A stretch of 64,000 nucleotides of DNA from assembly GCA_951230915.1 (NCBI GenBank), contig OX579633.1:28554574-28618573 (forward strand). The letters run 5' to 3'. This DNA comes from Antitrichia curtipendula. Lineage: Eukaryota; Streptophyta; Bryopsida; Hypnales; Leucodontaceae. The notes under the pieces are model-generated. The model saw only the letters and a program-made list of their open reading frames with translations. It had not been told where the DNA came from and did no database searches. Both the position numbers and the translations under genes were made by a program. Positions 1-8,643 of this stretch are shown one piece after another; within the stretch, counting starts at the first letter, position 1, and each line of letters begins with the position of its first letter.

Positions 1-206
1 TAGGTCTCCAAAACCTGTCCACTTCCAACTTGTAAAGAGATATGAAGAAATCAAGGAGAATGATTGGTTCTCTCAATAAATAATATTTTTTCTTTGATGC
101 ACTCAATGGCTAAAGTGATTGATTCAAGGACCACCTCAAATCCACTCCAGAGCTAATTATAGGAGCGGTTTGAAGAAGATGGGCGCATTTAGAGCAGACT
201 ACCTTA
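1..206 (+). repeat. MITE-like repeat (TAAGGTAGGAGGCTC family), right part, cut by window start
   Basis: This stretch aligns by eye with 1670-1996 and with 13245-13457. All share a 'taggtct' block, a 'cacttgcaacttgtaaagaga'-like block broken by changes, and a right end reading ctaCCTTA. The right end matches the right terminal repeat of the complete copy at 13043-13457. The left part lies outside the window. No transposase is encoded. Confidence 0.6.
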
Positions 207-932
207 CATTGTGATAAGCTGTCACTTTTCAAAAAACCCACACATGAAATATAAAATGGGTACACGTGTCATTTTTCCATGGTTGTAAAACTTTTATATA
301 ATTTTTTTTATTGAAATAAAAAACTTTGGGTACATTGTGAATTTTTTATCACATCATGAAAATTGTAAAAATTTAACATGTATTTAAAAACAAGTACACA
401 TGTCCCTTTTTCATTCAATGAAAAATATTTATTTCAATTCTCAAAGAGGTACATTAGTCTTTTTTTTTAAAAGACCTCAAAATTTTTTATTCAAAGAAGT
501 ATGCCACAAATATTTAAGAAAAGATGAGATTTCAAGAATTCACAAAGGTGACCTTGGGTAGGCCTCAACAATTTCTCACAATTTTTTTGAAATTATCACT
601 AACATATCTTTATAAAGGCACAAGCATGTGCTAAGGCTTGATGCGAGCGCTCCAAGTAGACAACATCAACCAAGATCATCATTCTTCAAATTGAAAGCCA
701 ACCCTCTTGAAGTTGATTACAACAAAACCATGGGCTAAAACATACTAGCCTACAACATATCAATATACTGCATCAACTATGCTTTAGTGTAGCTAGACAT
801 TACAAGCTCCATTACAAGCTCCATTGCTATCCCACTACTATACATTTCCATAAATCCTAATTCTCATGCCACCCAAAATGATAGAAGAGTAGGCACACTA
901 CCAAATGCCGTAAAACTCAAATGCGTGCTTGT
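207..932. other. AT-rich intergenic DNA
   Basis: No coding potential is seen. It has many A and T runs and no recognisable domain in any frame. Confidence 0.6.
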
Positions 933-1161
933 TTAACCCCATAACGCCTCAATCTTTTTTTGAAATTTTGCACATTTTTGCTTATATTTTTGTATGAAAA
1001 TATCATTTACTGAAATTTCATGAAATTAGTCAGTAAGGAAGGTTGTCTTTTCAAGATTCAAGTGTTACATTGGATGAATGAGAAGTTGGTTGGACGAAAC
1101 ACATCCTGCAAGCCCTTTGTTCATTGTCCAGAAAATGGATGTCAGAGTGCTTAAGGGTTAA
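933..1161. mobile_element. Possible short TTAA-flanked element
   Basis: The left end reads TTAACCCCATAACGC. The reverse complement of the right end reads TTAACCCTTAAGCAC. TTAA at both ends next to CCC is the pattern of piggyBac-type elements. The terminal match is short and the interior is unrelated to the better copies at 7702, 11954 and 35464, so chance is possible. Confidence 0.35.
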
Positions 1162-1502
1162 AGTATCAGGTAACGAGTAGTATCTATAATTATAAGCTCA
1201 AGACTTGATAGCTAAATAATGTTCACATCCAAAAGCATCCCTTAGCAAACACATGAAAACAACCCAAATCAAGGTACAAAAACAAAAGACAAGTGAACAT
1301 CTTCGCGAGGGTTTGCATTACATCTGAATGAAGTGGCCACTAAAGTGAGGAGCTTATAGAGGGTTTAATGGTTGACTTTAGTGGCCATTATGTTGAGGGT
1401 TGAATGGTTGACCCTCAACATGATGGTTATTTAACATGAGGCACATCATGTTGAATAACCATCACTCAACATTCAAGAGTGTCGCATGGTTCTGAATTCC
1501 AC

Positions 1503-1664
1503 TTTTTAAGTAGAGTTCTAGAGATAAGATTTTAAGTAATGACCTTTATGGAGATTTTCAATAAAAAAAATTCTAAAAATACATGTATTTTTAGTAAATT
1601 TTTATTGAAAATCTCTATAAAGGTCATTACTTAATATCTTATCTCTAGGACTCTACTTAAAAAC
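1503..1664. repeat. Near-perfect foldback (long hairpin)
   Basis: Two arms of about 75-80 bp are inverted copies of each other around a centre near 1583 (acatgt). Each arm contains 'gtaatgacctttat', 'gagattttcaat' and 'agagataagat' or their complements. Mismatches are few, so the palindrome is young or maintained. It carries no gene and would fold into one long hairpin if transcribed. Confidence 0.85.
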
Positions 1665-1669
1665 ACACT

Positions 1670-1996
1670 TGAAACACCCCTTTCTCTTGTAGTGACAAGT
1701 GGTTTTGTATTTTTCCAATCTTTTTTGAATTACTTGTAAATTTCCAAAGATTTGAGGCATAGGCATTCTACTTGTGATCATAGGTCTTCCAAAATCCGTC
1801 CACTTGCAACTTGTAAAGAGATGTGAAGAAATCAAAGACAATGATTGGCTTTTGCAATAAAAAATAATTTTTTCTTGATTCATTTATTGGCTAAAGTGGT
1901 CCATCTAAGGATCACCTCATTTCTATTCTTCAACTAATAGTACTTATAATAGAGGTGATTTGAAGGAGATGGACAATTTTAGAGCATACTACCTTA
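1670..1996 (+). repeat. MITE-like repeat (TAAGGTAGGAGGCTC family), second copy
   Basis: It is homologous to 1-206 and to the right two thirds of 13043-13457. The shared parts include 'acaagtggtttt', the 'taggtcttcc' block and a final ctaCCTTA. The left terminal repeat is not recognisable; the foldback at 1503-1664 abuts this copy. Confidence 0.6.
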
Positions 1997-2288
1997 TAAA
2001 CAAGACTTCCTTAGCTTACAACATTTCAAATCCTAACTTTGAAAATAAGGCAAGCACACATTCATGATGGATTGATGGTACTTGTTGGTATGAAATTATA
2101 AATAAGTTTTAATTTGCTCAATACTCAATTCAATCAACTCATCTCAAGGATACTTTATTAAATGAATGCAAATCATAACATTCAATATTTTTATAACAAA
2201 AAAGTTTTGCAAGGTAGGGACATCTCAAACACATATTTAGCATAAGATACCCGAAGTTAGACTCAATATTATTGGAGTGCTATCAAAA

Positions 2289-2779
2289 TTAACCCTTACA
2301 AGACAAAGAGGTGACCTTTGAAATCATCTCTTTTTGTTATTGTTTGAATCATTGGCTTAAGAATAGCAAAGCACTTGTTGGAAGTCAAACTACTATTGAA
2401 GACCTCCCCTTTTTACAACAACATTTTGAAGATGAAATGGACAATTTCGTTAAAATGGCGGTATTCCGTGTGCCATTTTTAGAGTGTCCACATTGAACCA
2501 TAAAAGTGACATCTAAGACGGTTTTAGATTTCAGAAATCTAGGACCCGACATAGATTTCAAACTACACAATTTAAAAATCTAGGAATCTTATAGATTTCA
2601 ACTATCTAAGATAGGTATAGATTTCAAACCATTTGAGAGTGCATGATCTGAACTGTTAAAAGTGCCAAACTAACGGAATACTGCCATTTTAACAAAATTG
2701 CCCATTGAATAGTTGCATTTTTGTCCTACTACAAGGATTTCTTGTCATCCATACATCTGTGTTGATGTTTAAGGGTTAA
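2289..2779. mobile_element. Possible TTAA-flanked element interrupted by a MITE
   Basis: The left end is TTAACCCTTACAAG and the reverse complement of the right end is TTAACCCTTAAACATC, so the first ten bases agree. Without the 269-bp MITE nested at 2437-2705 the element would be about 222 bp, close to the 229 bp of 933-1161. The ends are short, so the call is tentative. Confidence 0.4.
2437..2705. mobile_element. MITE with ~33-bp terminal inverted repeats
   Basis: The left end (ATGGACAATTTCGTTAAAAT and on to ATTCCGT) is inverted at the right end (ACGGAATACTGCCATTTTAA and on to GCCCAT). The sequence TGAA lies directly outside both ends, a possible 4-bp target duplication. It contains no coding sequence. 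A sister copy lies at 2886-3184. Confidence 0.75.
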
Positions 2780-2885
2780 AGACTTCTTCCAGGGCCCAAA
2801 ATTTTGCTAATACATTTTTTTCAGTTTTTGCTCACAACCCTAAGAAGTAGCAATTTTTCACAACTTTTGTCTAAAATGTGCATTG

Positions 2886-3184
2886 ATGGACAATTTTGTT
2901 AAAACGCTATTGTTTAGCTACTTTAGTAGTTTTTACTATTTAGACCGGGTTGTCTAAAATGTACAATTATATTAGATGTCCATAATCTATATCATTCCTA
3001 GATTTTTGAAATCTAGACCTATCCTAGATGTCAATTTTACAGTTTAGACCGCATGATCTAAAATCTACTTTGGTCCTAGATTTCTGAAACCTGTAGAAAT
3101 CCTAAATGGCTTTTTTACAGTTCATACTGGGTGGTCTGAAAATGGAACACGGAATCCTGCCATCAGTTTAACGAAATTCCCCAC
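2886..3184. mobile_element. MITE, second copy of the family at 2437-2705
   Basis: The left end is ATGGACAATTTTGTTAAAAC. The right end, inverted, reads GGGGAATTTCGTTAAACTG and then GGCAGGATTCCGTG. The interior shares short motifs with the first copy, such as 'gatctgaa' or 'gatctaaa' and 'cctagatttctgaaa'. ATTG flanks both ends. It is more diverged than the first copy. Confidence 0.65.
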
Positions 3185-3917
3185 ATTGGTCCTTTAGTCA
3201 TACGATTTTCAAGCTAATTTAAAAAAGCAACAAAAAGAAATGACTGGAAAGGCTTCCCTCCACTTGCACACTCAATTAAAGTCACCAATTTGTTGCATGA
3301 TTTTAGATTCAATTGGCAGTTTGGCACCTAGCTAAGCTTAGCTCAAATTTTCTAAGCATGTTGCGGAGAGCATCCCCACTTTGACCCAATTAAAGAATAC
3401 TGCACCTCGATCAAGTCCGCGTGGTTAACATTCATAGTCAGTAGATCCAGTCCCCCTAACCGATTCTTAAATCACGTGCGTGCAAAAGCTGCTATTTCTC
3501 TCCATGCATGAGGTTCAGTTTCTCGATCAGTGGGAACACAAAACTATCTGTTACTCTTCTCAGGCTATATTATTGAGTCTTGCTGATTCTCAGGATAAGT
3601 CTCCAAGCACTCCTCGTTTCGAAACCTGCTCTTCTCCAATGCTCGAATTCAGTGAAGTTCACGGCTTCACGTTCACTTCATTTTGCATCGAAACTAGTAA
3701 TAAAACTAATATATCCCAATGCTTAACGTATTCACATTATTTTGCATGTTGCAACATCAAAAGACCTGTACAGTTCCTTCCTGACATACCGGGTCTCCGA
3801 GCAAAAGTCAGGCGCGTTCAACGTGGGACTTGCCTTCATTTTCAACTCGTGGCATCACTCATCAGGCTCCGAGTTCAATCCACGACTGCGGAGCGGAGTC
3901 CACTGAGTACCGATTCT
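3185..3917. other. Intergenic DNA, no gene recognised
   Basis: A 195-codon open frame crosses this area and the LINE fragment after it (3480-4067). It has no recognisable domain, runs through the retroposed piece and looks accidental. Confidence 0.5.
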
Positions 3918-3933
3918 AAATCATTACCAATTG

Positions 3934-4028
3934 GTTGGTTTCTCTCCCGGCCAGGCCACTTGTGGCTGGCTGGTTTGTATTTTTTCCTTTGCAATGAAAT
4001 TCCGTTTCATTTGTGTCAAAAAATAAAT
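3934..4028 (+). mobile_element. 5'-truncated LINE 3' end (about 95 bp) with 16-bp target duplication
   Basis: The insert is flanked by exact direct repeats, AAATCATTACCAATTG, at 3918-3933 and 4029-4044. It ends in an A-rich tail (aaaaaataaata). Its body has 'ggtttgtattttttcc' and 'aatgaaattccgtttc', typical of the end of plant L1-type LINE transcripts. These are the hallmarks of target-primed reverse transcription. No reverse transcriptase sequence remains. Confidence 0.8.
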
Positions 4029-4044
4029 AAATCATTACCAATTG

Positions 4045-4952
4045 TTTTGGATAAAATTATTTATTGATCGAGTCCTCTACGACTCTACCTGCGATAGACA
4101 GACTGTCTGACACTTCTATTTGGTGCAAGTGCAATTTTAGATTGCCACAGTCGGAACGCCTCATTTTCAAGCCAGAGATCGAGACGATTTAGCACTGTCT
4201 AACTAGCTAATTTAGCATACAATATATAGAAATCGAGACAATTTATACAAACACTAGTATTCGAGGTTGCTAGATAGCTAATTGTCATACAATATATAGA
4301 AATCGAAGGTCGCGTCGCAATCGTTTTAATGTCTTGCATGTTTCCGCAATTTCTTGCAGCTGCACTGGAAACTGCCTTGAATTTAACATTCTTCGCTGGC
4401 GTTCAGTCTCCTCCCGATCTGCAAAACCAGGGAAAGATCTGACATTGGGGATGTATATTTGAGTGTGAGAACCACGGCAGATTGAGTCCAGGCCAGTCGG
4501 TGTAAACTCCAACTTTGGAGGTCTAATTATTTCCTTTCAGTAGATAGCAAATAGCGATCGAGAATTACTTGCATGTAGCCCATACTTAGCCGCAGCATTC
4601 CAATCTTATTTCGTTTTTCAAGATTGGGAAGCGTTAGTACTAGAGGTTTCTGGTCCAGAATTAAGCGATCAGAAAGGGATCGTTGGCAAAGAGAAGCATG
4701 ATTGGAATTGGAACATGATCGATAGGGCTCCTTTGAGTGGCGCGCGTGCGGGTGAGTGATTTGGGTTAGAATAATTTGTCTGGGAGGTCGTTCTTAGAGT
4801 TGATGGATCAGAAGGAAACACAAGAGGGGGGTAGTGAGCACGCTGATGTGCGTTTTAGTCTGTTAAAAATTTCTAAGAGTTGAAGATTCTAGGCGCAAGA
4901 CGAGATTTTTTTCATATAAGAATTTTCACGCGGACCAATTGTAACATCGACT
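4045..4952 (+). promoter_or_regulatory. Upstream region and presumed promoter/5' UTR of the lectin receptor kinase
   Basis: GC content rises toward the start codon as expected next to a gene. No convincing TATA box or conserved operator is seen. The only structured feature is the 34-bp direct repeat at 4199-4311. Confidence 0.35.
4199..4311. repeat. Direct repeat upstream of the lectin kinase
   Basis: Two ~34-bp copies share 'catacaatatatagaaatcg', preceded by tagctaatt. They start near 4201 and 4277. They lie about 650-750 bp before the kinase start codon. Any regulatory role is speculation. Confidence 0.6.
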
Positions 4953-7244
4953 ATGGAGTTACATGGGCATCTCAAGATAATGGGCCTGCTAGTTCTAACA
5001 GGGTTCATAATCCCCGGCAGTTTCGCTCAAAACACCAAATTCAGCTTCCCTTACTTCAGCTCGCCCGACAATTTCGAGATGGTGGACGATGTCCAATATA
5101 ACGCCGACAACTTGTCCTTCGTGATGAATGCGTTGGGAAACTCCCTCTCCACCAAAACTTGCGGCAGGCTGCTGTACGAAGACAAAGTGAAGATGAAAGA
5201 CACAACTTCCGGTGCAGTGGCTTCCTTTCAGACCGCCTTCACATTCTCCATTACGGGTCTCGACTACTGGTACGACGACACGGGCTTTCTTCATGCAGAC
5301 GGACTGGCCTTCACCTTCGCCAGAAACACCTCCTTGCTGGGCCAGAGCCCGGGCGCGTCGTTGTGCCTCCTACAAGAGGCCGACAATGGCCTGGATTCGA
5401 ATCGCGTCTTCGCAGTCGAGTTCGACACTTTCCTAAACTATTGGATGAACGACTCCAGCAACAACCATATCGGCGTCGACCGCAACAGCATGAACTCGAC
5501 GTGGTCGCATAATCTCTGTGGAGGCACTGTTCGCAACTGCACGTATCTTGCCAACGGTGGATCCTTCACTGCTTGGATCGATTATGATAGTCCATCTCAG
5601 AAGCTGGAGGTCTATTTTGCTAATGGCTCTCTGTACAACAGCATCCCCAAACCTGCGAAGCCTTTGATCGAAGCTCTCAATCTTCGTTTAGATGGCATTC
5701 TAGACGATTTCATGTATGTGGGGTTCAGCTCCAGCACCGGATCGTTCAGTGAGGTTCACACCATTCAATCATGGCAGTTCACAAGCTCTGGAATGCCAGA
5801 GATTGTTGCTGTGCCGCCTGTGCAGCCTCCAATGACAACGAATCCGGGAATTTCTACTAAGCGAAGAAGGGTCGAAATCATTACTGGGGTCTGTTCTGGA
5901 GTTGGTGCAGTGTTGCTGCTTGCAGGGATAATCATTGCAAAGCGGCGGAGGAGAGCATCTTACACCAAGCAAGGTACCATGTTTAATCTCGTGGACCAGA
6001 ACCTTGTGCCGCGCATGTTCACATACAAGGAACTCAGCATGGCGACTCAAAACTTCAGTAGAAGTGAGTTGCTTGGAAGCGGAGGATTTGGAGCTGTGTA
6101 CAGAGGGATTCTCCCCTCGGGTGCGCTGGTGGCGGTGAAAAGGATGCGAAATGAGAGCAAGCACGGGGAGGAGGGTTTCCAAGCAGAAGCCGCGAGCCTC
6201 AGCCAGATTCGGCACCGGAATTTGGTGCAGCTGCGAGGATGGTGTCACGAAGAAGAGCAGCTGTTGCTTGTGTATGACTTCATGTGCAACGGCAGCTTGG
6301 ACGGGTGGCTCTTTCAATTCGCTAAGCAAAAGCAAATGGGACCAGTGAGATTGAATGCAGCGGAGGCACTTCCTTTGCAACTGCGCCACTCCATTCTCAG
6401 CGGAGTAGCCGCAGCGCTGTCGTACTTGCACGAGGAATGCAAGCAATGTGTGTTGCATCGCGACATCAAGTCCAGCAACGTCTTGTTGGATGAAGACTTG
6501 AATGCCTACTTGGGAGATTTTGGACTTGCTCGACTAATCGACCACCGGAAGATTGAGAAGACGACCTTGATGGCAGGAACTTTGGGCTACATGGCCCCAG
6601 AGATGCCGCACACAGGAAAAGCTACCAAGGAATCAGACGTGTACAGCTTCGGCGTCCTAATGCTTGAAGTAATGAGCGGGACACGGCCGCTTGATACGGA
6701 CAACATCGAGCGAGGAGACGGAACGTTAGTGAACAGGACATGGCGCGCACACGAAGCGGGTGATCTTCTCCTTGTGTCCGATTCAAGACTTGGGACTTTC
6801 CCTTCTTGGTTTGCACATTCAGGTGATGTCGAAGAGCAAGAAGCAGCAATCGTGCATGAATTCGACTCTTCAACAATTCACACTCGAGATCCATCAATAG
6901 AAGACAAGAAGATGGTGGCAAATCTGTTGCATTTGGGACTTCTGTGTTGTAACCCTAATCCCGAGGATAGACCATCAATGCGACTCGTGTCCCAATTACT
7001 GCAATCCAATGAGTCTATAACATCGTCTCTGCCTCCTTTGCCAAGAGGTAAACCGCAGGCGCGGTACTCTCAGCCGGGATTCTCGCGCATGGCCATGGTC
7101 GGATCATTGTCTACAACGCGAAGTGTTGAGAATGTGCGAGAGGGAGAGCAACCATCGTCGCAATCCAGTGTTTCCGATGGAGAGCGAGCCAACATGCAAA
7201 CGTCCTTCGCCACAACCTCGTCATCAGTCTTTTCAGGTCGTTAA
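4953..7244 (+). CDS. L-type lectin-domain receptor-like kinase (LecRLK)
   Basis: This is a single-exon 763-residue receptor kinase, expected in the plasma membrane with the lectin outside and the kinase in the cytosol. Residues 1-25 form a signal peptide ending GSFA/QN. A legume-lectin domain spans about 28-276, with carbohydrate-site ADG (115-117), metal-site motif VEFDT (155-159) and NHIGVD (171-176). One hydrophobic segment covers 307-329 and is followed by RRRR. The kinase has the glycine loop GSGGFG (375-380), Lys396 in VAVK, HRD (502-504), DFG (522-524) and APE (548-550), so it looks active and of the RD type. A Ser/Thr-rich tail follows residue 690. The family acts in defence and development signalling; the ligand here is unknown. 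The start is the first in-frame ATG giving a clean signal peptide. Intronless genes are usual for this family. Confidence 0.96.
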   Translation: MELHGHLKIMGLLVLTGFIIPGSFAQNTKFSFPYFSSPDNFEMVDDVQYNADNLSFVMNALGNSLSTKTCGRLLYEDKVKMKDTTSGAVASFQTAFTFSITGLDYWYDDTGFLHADGLAFTFARNTSLLGQSPGASLCLLQEADNGLDSNRVFAVEFDTFLNYWMNDSSNNHIGVDRNSMNSTWSHNLCGGTVRNCTYLANGGSFTAWIDYDSPSQKLEVYFANGSLYNSIPKPAKPLIEALNLRLDGILDDFMYVGFSSSTGSFSEVHTIQSWQFTSSGMPEIVAVPPVQPPMTTNPGISTKRRRVEIITGVCSGVGAVLLLAGIIIAKRRRRASYTKQGTMFNLVDQNLVPRMFTYKELSMATQNFSRSELLGSGGFGAVYRGILPSGALVAVKRMRNESKHGEEGFQAEAASLSQIRHRNLVQLRGWCHEEEQLLLVYDFMCNGSLDGWLFQFAKQKQMGPVRLNAAEALPLQLRHSILSGVAAALSYLHEECKQCVLHRDIKSSNVLLDEDLNAYLGDFGLARLIDHRKIEKTTLMAGTLGYMAPEMPHTGKATKESDVYSFGVLMLEVMSGTRPLDTDNIERGDGTLVNRTWRAHEAGDLLLVSDSRLGTFPSWFAHSGDVEEQEAAIVHEFDSSTIHTRDPSIEDKKMVANLLHLGLLCCNPNPEDRPSMRLVSQLLQSNESITSSLPPLPRGKPQARYSQPGFSRMAMVGSLSTTRSVENVREGEQPSSQSSVSDGERANMQTSFATTSSSVFSGR

Positions 7245-7701
7245 GCTCTCACTGATAACATTCTCTCTGTGGGAGATGACTACCCAAATTCCAAACCGGA
7301 ACCCTAAACGACTCTCTCCACTCTAGATTGCTACCAAAAAAACACTCAATATTTTGACATTCAGTGTCGGAATGCATGCATGGCGCTCAATGAGAGGTCA
7401 GTTTCCTTTAGTTTTTTTGGTTCTTCCCAGTTGGGGTGAGCTGAAGGCTGACTGTGTAAAGTACTGTACAATCTGAATCTAGAATATTTTTGATTTGAAG
7501 GTGTTGAAGCTTCTCCTTAAGAATGTTGTGCTACGCTCTTGTTTGCTTTCCATACACACTCACACAGCTAAGATAGGACCGGGGATACACGTGATTACAT
7601 GGAGTTTTGCTACGTTGAGACAACATGATATTGAATGAGAAAGTGACATCAATTGAAATCTGAGCTTGAAATCTGTTGAAAGGTAGTCTGCTACTCTGCT
7701 C
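7245..7701 (+). other. 3' flank/3' UTR region of the lectin kinase
   Basis: GC falls gradually after the stop codon. No clear AATAAA signal or second gene is seen before the repeat element at 7702. Confidence 0.4.
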
Positions 7702-8643
7702 TTAACCCCTAAAGGTTTTTGACTATGTTTTCACCAAAACCGCTCCAGAACTGCCATTTTTAATACTAGTGCCAAATTTTAGAAAAAAAACATTTTTGGA
7801 CACTTGTAGCCGTAGGATCTTGTAGTAAACTTGTTTAAGAAGATGTGGAAAAAATTTCAGAATTTTCCACCAAGTGGATTGCAAGATAATAGCGTTTGAA
7901 TTGACAAAAACCCTTTTTTTGTCCCTGAGAAAAAACGGGCAGCTGCCCTCCACAAGGTCACATTTGTATGAAACAATGTCCAAAATGATGGTTACTCTTT
8001 GGATTTATTCTTCAAGTCAAGTTGGCTACATGCTTGAAAAATTTCAGATCATTTGGAATTGTACAACATATAGGAAAAAAATAGTAAGTAGGAAGAGGTA
8101 GAGAATGATTCAAAGCACTAAATTGTCAAGAATTTATTTATGAAATTGAAAAATGCCAATCCCAACGATTGTAATGTTGTAATAAACAATCTACACCCAA
8201 TGTTTTTATTTTTTTTCAAAAATATTGAAAATCGAGTTAAATAAAGGACTTCAAAGTTTATTTTAGAGTAGAGATTCCATAACTACCTTCAAACTAAGAA
8301 TCCTCATAACTTTTGACTCATTGATCGGAATGGAATGATTCAAAGCCTCCCACGTACATATAAATCTAAAGAACCAATTTGAAATTTTGGTTTTTTTTAA
8401 AAGTGATTTTTAAAGAAGTTTTTTTTGCTGCCCCGGCTGCCCGCCGAACAATGAAAATGACATATCATGCAATAACTTTTTAACACGTAGTCAAAAGTTA
8501 CGAAAATTGTTGGACCTTAAAGCTACTCCTCGGGCACATCTTATGTGAAAATTTCAAAGAAAAAAAAGAAAAATTCTGGTCATAGTGAGCTGCCCAAAAT
8601 CGCTATGTTGTCAAAAAACAGTGTTTGGTCCTTTAGGGGTTAA
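7702..8643. mobile_element. Non-autonomous piggyBac-like element, 942 bp
   Basis: The element starts TTAACCCCTAAAGG and ends CCTTTAGGGGTTAA, an exact inverted match. TTAA at each end is the target duplication expected for piggyBac. Shared interior landmarks are 'ctgccattttt', 'gtaggatctt', 'gattgcaagat' and 'gctgcccgcc'. The same landmarks occur in order in 11954-12887. No transposase frame exists. Small frames inside (7723-7983, 7874-8101) are accidental. Confidence 0.8.

Noticed and set aside
3480..4067. 195-codon forward open frame upstream of the lectin kinase
   Set aside because: It runs through the retroposed LINE tail and one target duplication, has no domain or splice context, and has random-looking composition.
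4880..5101. Possible upstream open frame overlapping the lectin kinase start
   Set aside because: Its first codon is TTG, not ATG, so it is not a credible uORF.
5769..6458. 229-codon antisense frame within the lectin kinase
   Set aside because: It is a shadow of a well-conserved kinase and lectin coding sequence on the other strand.
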